DNA of 64,000 nt, taken from positions 992,001 to 1,056,000 of the forward strand of contig OZ244867.1 of NCBI GenBank assembly GCA_965221175.1, given 5' to 3'. The position numbers and the translations under genes are program-made. The notes beneath the pieces were generated by a model. That model saw nothing but the letters and a program-made list of their open reading frames with translations, did not search any database and had not been told where the DNA came from. Shown piece by piece: positions 18,803-29,873 of this stretch (within the stretch, counting starts at the first letter, position 1; every line of letters begins with the position of its first letter). This DNA comes from JAJDZL01 sp965221175 (GTDB lineage Bacteria; Pseudomonadota; Gammaproteobacteria; Arenicellales; JAJDZL01).

Positions 18803-19810
18803 ATGAGCCAGCTCAAAATGTATCCAGATCGTATCGGAATTGACGACATCCTGAGGGCACAGGAAAGAATTGCCTCCAAAATTCAGATGACTCCAGTTGT
18901 CGCCTCCCTGGCACTGGAAGAATTGTGCAACATGCCGGTATTTATCAAGCTTGAACATCACCAGATTACCGGCAGTTTCAAATTGAGAGGCGCAACCAAT
19001 GCAATAATGAATCTGTCGGCAGTACAACAAAAGCACGGTGTCGTAGGCGTTTCAACCGGAAACCACGGTCGGGGGTTAGCCTACGCTGCACGACAAGCAG
19101 GAATTCGCTGCATTATCTGCATGTCCCGGCTGGTACCGCAAAACAAAATTGACGGCATTAAAGCACAAGGAGCTGAAGTGTGTATCGTGGGCAGTTCTCA
19201 AGATGACGCCCAAATCGAGGTAGATCGATTGGTAGCGGAAGAGCATTTGACCATGCTGCCCCCATTCGATCATTTTGACATCATTGCAGGACAAGGCACA
19301 CTGGGACTTGAACTGCTGGATCAACTTCCGGATGCTCGAACGGTATTGGTTCCAGTTTCGGGAGGAGGCCTAATTTCTGGTGTGGCAACTGCACTCAAAT
19401 CGACTCTCCCACATGTTCAAGTCATCGGAATTTCAATGGAGCGCGGAGCAGCAATGCATGCAAGCATTCAAGCAGGACAACCGATTGAAGTCGAAGAATT
19501 GCCTACACTTGCAGATTCATTGGGCGGAGGAATCGGTTTAGACAACCGTTATACCTACGCAATGTTTCGTGAGCTTGTCGATGACATCGTGCTCGTTACA
19601 GAGCGTGAAATCGCGGAAGCAATTCGGCATGCCTACTGGTCAGAGCGTCAGATACTAGAAGGTTCGGGGTCAGTCGGAATTGCAGCTTTGCTAGCCGGTA
19701 AAGTGGCACTTCAACCGCCCGTTGCCATAATCGCCAGCGGCGGAAATATAGATATGAAACTACATCACCGGATTATCTCGGGTGAGAATGTAGACGTAAC
19801 AGAAACCTAG
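18803..19810 (+). CDS. PLP-dependent serine/threonine dehydratase family, EutB-like
   Basis: 335 aa, fold-type II PLP enzyme. The PLP lysine lies in GSFKLRGATNA (Lys60), VSTGNHGRGLAYAAR forms the substrate loop, and the phosphate-binding glycine loop is SGGGLISG (186-193). The segment LADSLGGGIGLDNRYTY near residue 235 is, as I recall, characteristic of EutB, the hydroxyectoine-utilisation dehydratase, rather than plain threonine dehydratase; there is no regulatory ACT domain. It would deaminate or dehydrate a hydroxy amino acid in the cytoplasm. The gene is not in an ectoine operon here; the molybdoenzyme follows 184 bp downstream. Threonine/serine dehydratase is the alternative. Confidence 0.75.
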   Translation: MSQLKMYPDRIGIDDILRAQERIASKIQMTPVVASLALEELCNMPVFIKLEHHQITGSFKLRGATNAIMNLSAVQQKHGVVGVSTGNHGRGLAYAARQAGIRCIICMSRLVPQNKIDGIKAQGAEVCIVGSSQDDAQIEVDRLVAEEHLTMLPPFDHFDIIAGQGTLGLELLDQLPDARTVLVPVSGGGLISGVATALKSTLPHVQVIGISMERGAAMHASIQAGQPIEVEELPTLADSLGGGIGLDNRYTYAMFRELVDDIVLVTEREIAEAIRHAYWSERQILEGSGSVGIAALLAGKVALQPPVAIIASGGNIDMKLHHRIISGENVDVTET

Positions 19811-19853
19811 CTCAGCACGATCTGCTGAAAAATATTATATCCGCGCCTACGGC

Positions 19854-19922
19854 TATAATGATCTATAGCTTTTCAAGATGAGAGGAACCGGAGCTAACTC
19901 CAATCGAGCAGTAGCCGCTCTC
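19854..19922 (+). promoter_or_regulatory. candidate promoter -10 and structured leader before the molybdoenzyme gene
   Basis: A perfect TATAAT lies at 19854-19859, but no good -35 is seen 16-18 bp upstream. About 20 bases further on, GAGAG (19880-19884) and CTCTC (19918-19922) can close a stem. It encloses a small hairpin, GGAG (19890-19893) with CTCC (19898-19901) and a 4-base loop, and a further short GC-rich segment. There is no trailing T run, so a terminator for the EutB-like gene is less likely than a leader RNA for the gene at 19995. Function is unknown. Confidence 0.35.
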
Positions 19923-19994
19923 AACTAGGCAAATCTATAACTCCAAATTGGTCAATTTGCATAAACATAGCCAATCAACAAAACGACAAAATTA

Positions 19995-22328
19995 ATGGAC
20001 AACACAACTCTGCATCGCTCTCTTCTGACTGCAACCCATTGGGGTGCGTATCGTCCCGTAGTCGAAAACGGCAAACTTGTCGAAATGAAGGGAGTTGAAT
20101 TTGATCCTGATCCTTCGCCAATTTCCGAAGGCTGGATCGATGCCTATGATCACCCCGTACGAATCCAGCAGCCTGCTATCCGTAAAGGATTCTACGAAAA
20201 TGGACTGAATTCAGATCCATCCCGCCGCGGGCGCGAGCCGTTCGTTGCTGTATCTTGGGAAGCAGCTGAGAAAGTTGTTGCTGACACACTAAAAAAGGTT
20301 AAATCGGATCACGGAAATGAAGCCATATATGCAGGTTCCTATGGATGGGCGAGCGCCGGAAAGTTTCATCATGCACCGAGTCAACTGCATCGATTTCTGA
20401 ACTGTTTTGGCGGTTACACTTATTCTGTAAATTCGTACAGTTTCGCCTCTGCAGAAGTCATTCTGCCGCATGTGATGGGTAACTTCTTCATTCTTCTGGT
20501 GAATGCGACATCTTGGCCAACAATCACTGAAAACACAGACAATTTTGTCGCATTCGGCGGTCTTCCACTCAAGAATGCGCAGGTTGAATTCGGCGGACAC
20601 GCACGACATGTACAAAGAGATTACCTAAAGAAGGCCAAAGAAGGCGGCGTCAATTTTGTGAGTGTCAGCCCGATCCGTGACGATAGTAACAAGGGGCTGG
20701 ATTCCGACTGGCTACCCATTGTTCCCAATACGGATGTCGCCCTGATGCTCGGATTGGCCCACTCGTTAGTCGAAAACAATTTACACGATCAAGATTTTCT
20801 GGAACGTTATTGTGTCGGATTCAACCGCTTTGCTGCGTATCTGACAGGCAAAATCGACGGGCAACAAAAAACTGCGGAATGGGCTGAGTCAATTTGTGGA
20901 ATTTCCGCAAGCAGAATTCGCGCTCTTGCAGAGCGAATGGCAAAGAGTCGAACCATGATTTCAATCAGCTGGTCACTCACCCGACAGGAGCACGGCGAGC
21001 ACGCCTACTGGATGGCAATAACTCTGGCGGCAATGCTTGGCCAAATCGGATTGCCTGGTGGTGGAATCGGATTCGGCTACTGCTCGACAAATGGTGTAGG
21101 AAATCCGGTTGGGCGATTACGGTTTCAGAATCTTCCGATCGGCAAGAATTCCGTTTCCAGCTTTATCCCGGTCGCTAGAATTTCAGATATGCTTCTGAAT
21201 CCTGGTGCAAAGTTCGACTACAACGGCGGAAAGTACCAGTATCCACATATCGAAATGATTTACTGGGCAGGTGGCAATCCCTTTCACCACCACCAAGATA
21301 TCAACAAATTGATCAAAGGTTGGAGAAAACCGAAATGCACAATAATTCACGATTTTTTCTGGACAGCCGCTGCTCGCTATTCAGACATCGTACTACCTGC
21401 ATCAACCATTCTTGAACGTACGGACATTTCCTCTTCCCCCCGAGATTCCCATGCCGTCTACATGGATAAAATTCTGCCGCAGTTTGCAGATTCCCGAACC
21501 GATTTTGAAATATTTACTGGAATCTCCAGACATCTTGGAATTGAGAGTGAATTCACCGAAGGCCGAAACGAGAGCGAGTGGATTGAATGGCTCTATGAGC
21601 AAACCAAAGAAAATCCGAATTCCGGAGGGTCTGGTCTGCCAAATTTCAAGGACTTTGTACGTGATGGCTGGTTTCGAGTGGATGCCCCCGCTAAACCTGG
21701 AATCCTGTTGGAACCTTACAGGCATGACCCAGAAAACAATCCCCTTCGCACACCAAGCGGGAAAATTGAAATATTCTCTGAAACGATCGACTCCTACGGC
21801 TACCAGGATTGTCCGGGGCACCCAACCTGGATGCCCCCCTCGGAGTGGCTGGGCAAGAAGAAAATTGATTCGGATGAATTACACATGATCTCGAATCAAC
21901 CATCGCCACGACTGCACTCACAACTTGACCATGGGCAATACAGCCGTGCTCACAAGCTCAATGGCCGAGAACCGGTGCGACTGCATCCCGAAGATTCGTT
22001 GAATAGAGGCATTAAAGAAGGTGATGCAGTTCGTGTTTTTAACAGCCGAGGCGAATTTCTCGCAACAGCCAAACTTGATGAAAATGTTCGCTTGGGTGTG
22101 ATACAAATTGCGACGGGAGCCTGGTTCGATCCGCAGGACCCGGAAGCAGACCGCAACGTTTGCAAGCATGGCAATCCCAATATGGTCACCCATGACCGAG
22201 GGACATCAAGCCTTGCGCAGGGACCGGCAGCGATGTCGTGTCTCGTCAAGATTGAGAAATTTCAAGGCGAAGCGCCAGATGTTACGGCATTTGTTCCGCC
22301 AGAGGTTGTTTTTGATAATATAGAATGA
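19995..22328 (+). CDS. molybdopterin-dependent S/N-oxide reductase (BisC/TorA/DmsA family), cytoplasmic form
   Basis: 777 aa, DMSO-reductase family with bis-MGD cofactor. The N-terminus reads TATHWGAYRPVVENGKLV and lacks both a twin-arginine signal and the Cys motif for a 4Fe-4S cluster, as in cytoplasmic biotin-sulfoxide/methionine-sulfoxide reductase BisC. The segment YGWASAGKFHHAPSQLHRFL, then GGYT, then NSYSFASAEVILPHVMG matches the region that gives the Mo its Ser ligand. Also seen are WAGGNPFHHHQDINKL and, near the C-terminus, GDAVRVFNSRGEF. It would reduce a sulfoxide or N-oxide (TMAO, DMSO, biotin or Met sulfoxide); the substrate is undetermined. Acetyl-CoA synthetase follows 54 bp downstream in the same direction. 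Confidence 0.88.
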   Translation: MDNTTLHRSLLTATHWGAYRPVVENGKLVEMKGVEFDPDPSPISEGWIDAYDHPVRIQQPAIRKGFYENGLNSDPSRRGREPFVAVSWEAAEKVVADTLKKVKSDHGNEAIYAGSYGWASAGKFHHAPSQLHRFLNCFGGYTYSVNSYSFASAEVILPHVMGNFFILLVNATSWPTITENTDNFVAFGGLPLKNAQVEFGGHARHVQRDYLKKAKEGGVNFVSVSPIRDDSNKGLDSDWLPIVPNTDVALMLGLAHSLVENNLHDQDFLERYCVGFNRFAAYLTGKIDGQQKTAEWAESICGISASRIRALAERMAKSRTMISISWSLTRQEHGEHAYWMAITLAAMLGQIGLPGGGIGFGYCSTNGVGNPVGRLRFQNLPIGKNSVSSFIPVARISDMLLNPGAKFDYNGGKYQYPHIEMIYWAGGNPFHHHQDINKLIKGWRKPKCTIIHDFFWTAAARYSDIVLPASTILERTDISSSPRDSHAVYMDKILPQFADSRTDFEIFTGISRHLGIESEFTEGRNESEWIEWLYEQTKENPNSGGSGLPNFKDFVRDGWFRVDAPAKPGILLEPYRHDPENNPLRTPSGKIEIFSETIDSYGYQDCPGHPTWMPPSEWLGKKKIDSDELHMISNQPSPRLHSQLDHGQYSRAHKLNGREPVRLHPEDSLNRGIKEGDAVRVFNSRGEFLATAKLDENVRLGVIQIATGAWFDPQDPEADRNVCKHGNPNMVTHDRGTSSLAQGPAAMSCLVKIEKFQGEAPDVTAFVPPEVVFDNIE

Positions 22329-22382
22329 CCTCATCCAAGCAAGTTACAAGGACTACACAATTCATGATAGGAGTGTTTTTCG

Positions 22383-24320
<1,938 letters not shown>

Positions 24321-24362
24321 TTCGACTAGGTGTCCATAAATCAAGATTACTCGCTAAAGCGA

Positions 24363-25409
24363 TCAGCCCATCGGGTTTGGATGGCGTCTGTGTACCTCTG
24401 CGATCAATTGCAATACTTCGGAGTCAAGGATTAGATTGGCTGCATTGATGTTGTTTTCGAGTTGCGCTTGAGTTGTTGCACCGATAATCGTTGATGTCAT
24501 AAACGGTCGGGAACAGCAAAATGCAATCGCCATCTGACAGCAATCAATTCCGTGTCGTTTCGCAACTTCAAGATATTCATCAATGACTGGAATAGCATGC
24601 TCCGTGTAACGACCTCCTATATCTGGGGAGAAATTACGTCTTGATCCTGCAGGGGTTTTATCCCCTTGATACTTGCCGCTGATAATGCCTGCTGCCAATG
24701 GAGAAAACGCCAGTAGACCGACGTTTTCATTCATAGAAAGTTCGGCTAAATCCAGATCGTATTTACGATCGAGCAGATTGTATTCATTCTGAATACTAAC
24801 GACTTTGGGCAAGTCATTCAGCCTGGATATCTCAATAAACTGGGAAGTTCCCCAGCATGATTCATTAGAGAGCCCGATGGTTCTGATTTTTCCTGCTTCA
24901 ACAAGACTCTGAAAACCCTCCAGCGCTTCAAGAACATATTGACGTGTCTCTTCGACGTTCTGTCTGGATGGATCAAATTTCCAAGACTGACGAAAGTGAT
25001 AGGAACCTCGATTTGGCCAGTGAATCTGATACAGATCAATATAGTCGGTCTGCAATCGCTTCAGGCTGTTTTCCGCCGCAATTTGAATGGTTCGCTTTGA
25101 GACCGGAGAACCATCCCGTATCGAACTCGAACCCGGACCTGCGATTTTCGTAGCAACAACGACATCTTCTCGATTTTTTCTTGAATTCAGCCAAGTTCCA
25201 ATTATTTCCTCAGTTCGGCCCGTAGTTTGTGCTGAAATTGGATTAACTGGATACATTTCAGCGGTATCAATGAAGTTTACGCCATTCGCCAATGAGTAAT
25301 CCATTTGCGCATGCCCTTCTGCTTCAGAATTCTGTGTGCCCCACGTCATGCTACCAAGGCAAATCTCACTTACCTTGATTCCGGAATCACCGAGTTCGTT
25401 GTATTTCAT
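24363..25409 (-). CDS. aldo/keto reductase (Tas-like)
   Basis: 348 aa NADPH-dependent TIM-barrel oxidoreductase. It starts MKYNELGDSGIKVSEICLG, carries FIDTAEMYPV (Asp and Tyr of the tetrad), DVVVATKIAG (Lys), DYIDLYQIHWPN (His), and GLSNESCWG, YNLLDR and LLAFSPLAAG downstream. EMYPVNP with a long insert is typical of the Tas/YajO group. The physiological substrate is not deducible. It stands alone, convergent with acs, with a 312-bp gap on its 5' side. ATG start. Confidence 0.92.
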   Translation of the reverse strand: MKYNELGDSGIKVSEICLGSMTWGTQNSEAEGHAQMDYSLANGVNFIDTAEMYPVNPISAQTTGRTEEIIGTWLNSRKNREDVVVATKIAGPGSSSIRDGSPVSKRTIQIAAENSLKRLQTDYIDLYQIHWPNRGSYHFRQSWKFDPSRQNVEETRQYVLEALEGFQSLVEAGKIRTIGLSNESCWGTSQFIEISRLNDLPKVVSIQNEYNLLDRKYDLDLAELSMNENVGLLAFSPLAAGIISGKYQGDKTPAGSRRNFSPDIGGRYTEHAIPVIDEYLEVAKRHGIDCCQMAIAFCCSRPFMTSTIIGATTQAQLENNINAANLILDSEVLQLIAEVHRRHPNPMG

Positions 25410-25721
25410 TAATTTTGCCTTTGAGTAGTAAATTCATTGTGTCCTGTTCGAATCCACCTGATTCGACTCTATCAACAGAGTTGACTGCCTGGAAGTTGAA
25501 AGAGAGGTTTAGAATAAAAAAGCGCATTCATATTTGCTCATTTCAATAAAATTGGAGCACACACAATTTGCGTAAAATCAAATTGTATTCATTATCAGTT
25601 TCAGTTTTATTTGAAGTTTAAAAATAATCTAAATCGTACCAATTTTGAATTCACAGTGTTATACGGCATTGGAAATTAGAGATTTTCCGTTCGATTTGAA
25701 GCAACAGCGTGGGAGTTCAAG
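25410..25721. other. 312-bp divergent intergenic region, no gene seen
   Basis: It lies between the divergently read aldo/keto reductase and aminotransferase genes. It is AT-rich, with runs such as AAAAAAGCGC and TTAAAAATAATC. No RNA gene or persuasive operator was recognised; the promoters of both genes must be here. Confidence 0.5.
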
Positions 25722-26891
25722 TTGAGCGACATATCACAAAGAATCCAAAGAGTCCAAACTCCGATAATTCCAGATGTCGCGGACCTCATCAATTTACATC
25801 CAGGAACAATTTCCCTAGGCCAAGGTGTCGTTTACTACAAGCCTCCGATGGAAGTTTCGAAAGGGGTCGCAAAGTTCATGGATTTGAATAGCCACCACTA
25901 TGAGGCCGTTGAAGGGCTACCAGACCTACGTGAATTGATCTGCTCCAAATTGCAACAGGAGAATCAAATTGATACTGACCAATATGAAATTGTGGTGTGT
26001 GCAGGTGGCAATATGGGATTTCTGAATGCGATTCTCGCGATCTGTGACTCAGGGGATGAGATTATTTTGCACAAGCCTTGGTATTTCAATCATGAAATGG
26101 CAGTTCGTATCGCGGATTGCCTACCCATATCCTCAAACATCGAGGAGACTTTTGAACCACCTAACCCGACCGAACTCGAAAATTTGATCACATCACATAC
26201 TCGGGCAATCGTCACTATTTCACCGAACAATCCCACCGGTGCGGTATTTGATGCTGCCGCATTAATAGCAATCAATGAACTTTGCGCAAGAAGAAATATC
26301 TATCACATCCATGATGAAGCATACGAATACTTTTGCTATGGAGATGCCATACACTACTCGCCTGCATCTGCAAGTTCCGCAGCAGAACACACAATTTCGC
26401 TCTTTTCGACAAGCAAAAGCTTCGGAATGGCAAATTGGCGAATTGGGTATATGCTGATTCCATCCAACTTACTTAAATCTGTTCGAAAAATTCAGGACAC
26501 GAATCTCATCTGCCCACCGGTAATCAGCCAGTTTGCTGCAATGGAGTGCTTGAAATTAGGACGAGATTTTTGCGCGCCGAAAATTTCCAAAATTGCGGCT
26601 GTTCGGGAGTATTTTGCTGAGAAAATTACCTCTATACAGGCAATCTCTCATGGTGAGTTGGCTGGTGCTTTCTATGGATTTCTTCAATTACCGGAAACAG
26701 GAATGAGCGACATGGAGATCGTCGAATATCTAATCAAGCGACATGGAGTCGCTGTTATTCCGGGAAGTGCATTCGGAATCGAAAAATCCACATGCTTAAG
26801 AGTTTCTTATGGTGGCCTTGAACCTAAGAACGCAATTGAAGGAATTGACAGATTGGCAGTCGGCCTCAAGAAACTGCTAGTAGGACTCTAA
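25722..26891 (+). CDS. class I/II PLP-dependent aminotransferase
   Basis: 389 aa, fold-type I. The pattern is complete: HPGTISLGQGVVYYKPP, HYEAVEGLPDLRELI, VCAGGNMGFLNAIL, TISPNNPTGAVF (Asn contacting PLP), HDEAYEYFCYG (Asp/Tyr), and STSKSFGMANWRIGYM with the PLP lysine. The C-terminus shows GVAVIPGSAFG and LRVSYGG. Substrate specificity (aspartate, aromatic or other amino acids) cannot be read. The TTG start is supported by GGGAG six bases upstream. A hairpin terminator lies at its 3' end, shared with the opposing moaD gene. Confidence 0.9.
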   Translation: MSDISQRIQRVQTPIIPDVADLINLHPGTISLGQGVVYYKPPMEVSKGVAKFMDLNSHHYEAVEGLPDLRELICSKLQQENQIDTDQYEIVVCAGGNMGFLNAILAICDSGDEIILHKPWYFNHEMAVRIADCLPISSNIEETFEPPNPTELENLITSHTRAIVTISPNNPTGAVFDAAALIAINELCARRNIYHIHDEAYEYFCYGDAIHYSPASASSAAEHTISLFSTSKSFGMANWRIGYMLIPSNLLKSVRKIQDTNLICPPVISQFAAMECLKLGRDFCAPKISKIAAVREYFAEKITSIQAISHGELAGAFYGFLQLPETGMSDMEIVEYLIKRHGVAVIPGSAFGIEKSTCLRVSYGGLEPKNAIEGIDRLAVGLKKLLVGL

Positions 26892-26903
26892 ATGTATGTA
26901 TGT

Positions 26904-26934
26904 TTATCCCCCCTTTAGCGGAGGGATAATTTTG
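26904..26934 (+). terminator. candidate hairpin terminator overlapping the moaD 3' end
   Basis: TTATCCC (26904-26910) pairs with GGGATAA (26923-26929), with two further C-G pairs inside after one mismatch, followed on the + strand by TTTT. It sits 12 bases after the aminotransferase stop. On the other strand the same bases encode the last residues of the MoaD-like protein, so its C-terminal Gly-Gly codons double as one arm of the hairpin. Confidence 0.5.
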
Positions 26935-27155
26935 ACATTATCGGTGTCTTGAAGAAAGTGCGTCTGACGATCGGCTCTAGCCAACACTTCATCATTGACA
27001 GAAATGATATATGGCTTATCCGTGGGAAGTCCCAGTTTCTGAATCAACTGAACAACCGTGAGATTGTCCTCTGAATTTATTTCAGTTACATTATTTTCGG
27101 AATTTTCAGGCAGATACTTTCCTAGTGTACCTACTAATTTGACAGTAAGCTGCAT
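26904..27155 (-). CDS. MoaD/ThiS-family sulfur carrier protein
   Basis: 83 aa with a ubiquitin-like beta-grasp fold. It starts MQLTVKLVGTLGKYLPE and ends PPLKGG; the C-terminal Gly-Gly is the thiocarboxylation site of MoaD-type proteins. It would donate sulfur for the pterin dithiolene during Mo/W-cofactor synthesis. The gene follows the aldehyde oxidoreductase gene by 3 bp, the usual pairing for a dedicated MoaD of a tungsten AOR. VNDEVLARADRQTHFLQDTDNVKIIPP matches the family end. General molybdenum-cofactor genes were not seen in the window. Confidence 0.9.
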   Translation of the reverse strand: MQLTVKLVGTLGKYLPENSENNVTEINSEDNLTVVQLIQKLGLPTDKPYIISVNDEVLARADRQTHFLQDTDNVKIIPPLKGG

Positions 27156-27158
27156 GAA

Positions 27159-28988
27159 TTAACCGCCTGCCAAGCCCAATCGCTCCAAGGTTTCTTCGGT
27201 AGGTACCCCGTCCGCTGTCCAGCCACGCAGTTCATAGTACTCAGGCAGCATTTTATCCAGCTCGTTGACTTTTCCTTTCGCCACACCTGATTTAGCAGGA
27301 TCTTTCAGGAGCCTCTCCGGCAATGAATCGTCACTCTTTGATAGTCCAGCTGCCAAATTGAACTGCCGCTCCAGATTCCAAATGCGTTCTCCGGTTTGAA
27401 ACAGTCGCTCGACTGTCCAATCCCCTTCGCATGCAGCATCGATTTGGGCTTGAAAATCTCCGATTTTCCAACCGGACAGTGTAAACCAGCACAATCCTGT
27501 AGAGTCGATCAGCGAAATTTTGTCTTGTGATTTCTTGCAAGGCAATGCCTTACCTTCGCCTGTCTGATCTTCCATGTCCGGTCCGAAAACATCGTGTTTC
27601 ATGTGACAGGCTCCTCTGCTGCTGGTCGCATAACCGAGACCCATTCCCTGCAGCGCCCGAGAATCGTAACCCGCAAACTCCTGTCCTTTTACTGTCATTG
27701 AAAGCTCTGGATGACCGTATTTTTCACACAAACGTTTGGAGCCCAGCCCGATAACCTGTCCGAAACCTTCATACTTGCCGGTTTTCTCTGCCATTATGGT
27801 TAGAGCTTCAGCATTACCGAAATTCAGAGGAACTCCATCGGTATCTTCGTCAGTAATTGCGCCCATTTCATAGAGCTCCATGGCGGCTGCCAAAGTACCT
27901 CCAAAGGAAATTGGATCCATGCCGTGCTCATTCATCAAGAACCCGGCAAAAGTAAGCGCATTGATATCGTCAATTCCGCAGTCTGGGCCGAATGCAAATG
28001 CAGTTTCGTATTCAAGACCACCACTAGCGTGCCAGTATTCCGGACGATTGGAAATCGTAAAGTGATCTTTATCAATATGAGAAATTCGGCCACAGGCGAT
28101 TGTGCAGCCAAAGCACGCTTTGTTGGCCAGCAGATTTTTGTGGCCATTTTCATGCACTTTCGTCATCGCTGCGGGATTAATGTTGTCCACGCCTTCGAAC
28201 TGAACTTCATTGAAGTTTCGAGTCGGCAAGCCACCAAATTCCTGCATGGCGTCGATCATTGCATTGGTACCGTAGTCGGTCAACTCATGGGCATCACTAC
28301 TTGCTGCGAGTTTTGCCTTGGTTTCCTTAACGACTTCCATAAATCGTTTGGGATTATCCACAGTTACGCCAACGGTTCCACGAACTGCAATCGCCTTGAG
28401 ATTCTTCGACCCCATGACCGCACCGACTCCGGAGCGACCCGCCGCTCTATGCAAATCATTCACGACACAAGCGTATCGAACTCCTCTTTCGCCTGCGACA
28501 CCGATCGATGCGACTTTCATCAAAGGATCCTGATGGTGCGACTTCAGCCAATCTTCAGTCTCCCATACCGACTTACCCCAAATTGGATCTGCCGAAATAA
28601 TTTCTACGGTATCGTCGTAAATCTTGAGATAGGAGGGGGCAGGCGCTTTTCCTTCCAAGATCAGTAAATCGTATCCTGCAAACTTGAGTTCCGCACCGAA
28701 TTTTCCGCCTGAATTAGAGCACGCAATGGCATCCGTGAGTGCTCCTTTAGTGATCACTGCGTAGCGACCCGAGGTCGATGACATGGTACCGGTAAGCGGG
28801 CCTGTTGCGAAAATTAGAACGTTACCGGGATCAAGAGCATCAACAGAAGGATCCATATTTTCGTAGAGGTATTTGGTACCCAAACCACGCTCACCTAAGT
28901 ACTGCTGCGCCCACTCCATATTCAGCGGTTCGGTTTGAATGTTTCCTTCAGTGAGGTTAACCCTCAATACTTTTCTCTGCCATCCCAT
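27159..28988 (-). CDS. tungsten-type aldehyde ferredoxin oxidoreductase (AOR family)
   Basis: 609 aa, full AOR length. The N-terminal pterin-binding domain shows YLGERGLGTKYLYENM, IFATGPLTGTMSSTSGRY and SNSGGKFGAELKFAGYD. RSGVGAVMGSKNLKAIAVRG is a family signature. The 4Fe-4S cluster ligands are CFGCTIAC plus the distal Cys in DSTGLCWFT. The cofactor is a bis-tungstopterin; the enzyme oxidises aldehydes to acids or, with low-potential electrons, the reverse. Beside aromatic CoA-ligase genes, an aromatic aldehyde substrate is plausible (inference). BamB of class II benzoyl-CoA reductase is a relative, but the paired MoaD and the absence of other Bam subunits argue against it. Confidence 0.92.
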   Translation of the reverse strand: MGWQRKVLRVNLTEGNIQTEPLNMEWAQQYLGERGLGTKYLYENMDPSVDALDPGNVLIFATGPLTGTMSSTSGRYAVITKGALTDAIACSNSGGKFGAELKFAGYDLLILEGKAPAPSYLKIYDDTVEIISADPIWGKSVWETEDWLKSHHQDPLMKVASIGVAGERGVRYACVVNDLHRAAGRSGVGAVMGSKNLKAIAVRGTVGVTVDNPKRFMEVVKETKAKLAASSDAHELTDYGTNAMIDAMQEFGGLPTRNFNEVQFEGVDNINPAAMTKVHENGHKNLLANKACFGCTIACGRISHIDKDHFTISNRPEYWHASGGLEYETAFAFGPDCGIDDINALTFAGFLMNEHGMDPISFGGTLAAAMELYEMGAITDEDTDGVPLNFGNAEALTIMAEKTGKYEGFGQVIGLGSKRLCEKYGHPELSMTVKGQEFAGYDSRALQGMGLGYATSSRGACHMKHDVFGPDMEDQTGEGKALPCKKSQDKISLIDSTGLCWFTLSGWKIGDFQAQIDAACEGDWTVERLFQTGERIWNLERQFNLAAGLSKSDDSLPERLLKDPAKSGVAKGKVNELDKMLPEYYELRGWTADGVPTEETLERLGLAGG

Positions 28989-29016
28989 CGGACTCTTACT
29001 CCTTCACAAAATATTG

Positions 29017-29655
29017 TTATTCGGCATCGGGCTGATTTTCCGGTGCAGCCTTTTGAAATTCTTCCATGGACCTGCAATTTGCGTCAATTTGAACCAGAAT
29101 TGGATATTCGCTCAAATCACAATTGAAGCGTCTTGCATTAACCATCTGCGGGACGAGACAAACATCTGCCATCGATGGACTATCACCGAAACAGAATTTT
29201 CCGTGTTGTCCAGCGTTTGAAAGTCTAGTCTCCAGTGCACGAAACTCGGTCGCAATCCAGAACTGGTACCACTCCGTACGCTGTGCATCATCCAAGCCGA
29301 GATTATATTCAAGATATCGCAGCACTCGTAAATTGTTCAGTGGATGAGTGTCACAGGCGATTGACAATGAAATCGCTCGAACGAAGGCACGATCGGCGTC
29401 GTCTTGTGGCAGAAGGGGTGGTTCAGGATACTTGGCTTCCAGGTATTCAAGGATCGCTATGGACTGTGTCAGGACTGCGCCCCTGTCTTCGAGTACAGGC
29501 ACGAGTCCCTGCGGATTCAACTTGCGAAACTGTTCGCTTTGTTGCTCATTACTTCGCAGATGAAGAAATTTATCTTCATAGACAATTTTTTTCAGATTGA
29601 GTGCAATTCTGACGCGATATGCCGCCGAACTTCGATAGTATCCGTGTAATTTCAT
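29017..29655 (-). CDS. zeta-class GST isomerase (maleylpyruvate/maleylacetoacetate isomerase)
   Basis: 212 aa. It starts MKLHGYYRSSAAYRVRIALN, the glutathione site of the zeta class with SSAA in place of the SSCS form. NPQGLVPVLEDRG, LTQSIAILEYLEAKYP and CDTHPLNNLRVL also match, as do DVCLVPQMVNARRF in the C-terminal domain. The enzyme isomerises a cis double bond using glutathione. With gentisate 1,2-dioxygenase encoded 4 kb away in the same direction, maleylpyruvate to fumarylpyruvate is the likely reaction; maleylacetoacetate is the alternative. No fumarylpyruvate hydrolase was seen in the window. It lies 28 bp upstream of the AOR gene. Confidence 0.85.
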   Translation of the reverse strand: MKLHGYYRSSAAYRVRIALNLKKIVYEDKFLHLRSNEQQSEQFRKLNPQGLVPVLEDRGAVLTQSIAILEYLEAKYPEPPLLPQDDADRAFVRAISLSIACDTHPLNNLRVLRYLEYNLGLDDAQRTEWYQFWIATEFRALETRLSNAGQHGKFCFGDSPSMADVCLVPQMVNARRFNCDLSEYPILVQIDANCRSMEEFQKAAPENQPDAE

Positions 29656-29873
29656 TTAATTTTCTATTGGCAAATTGTTCCTATGATTTTATTTTAGTTT
29701 GAAAATCTGAATTCCATACGAAATCATCAACCGCATAGCGCTTGTCCTGTAATCCGAATCACAGCAACACAATCCTTTTTTCGATCAAACTTTTTGCTGT
29801 ATCGATACCTTATTGTTTAGCGCAATTCGACGGGTAAGAAACTAAAGTGGCTTGTTGTTATTAAAACTGCTAT

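Noticed and set aside
27159..28988. AOR as BamB of a class II benzoyl-CoA reductase
   Set aside because: Adjacent MoaD, 609-aa length and no other Bam subunits fit an ordinary AOR better.
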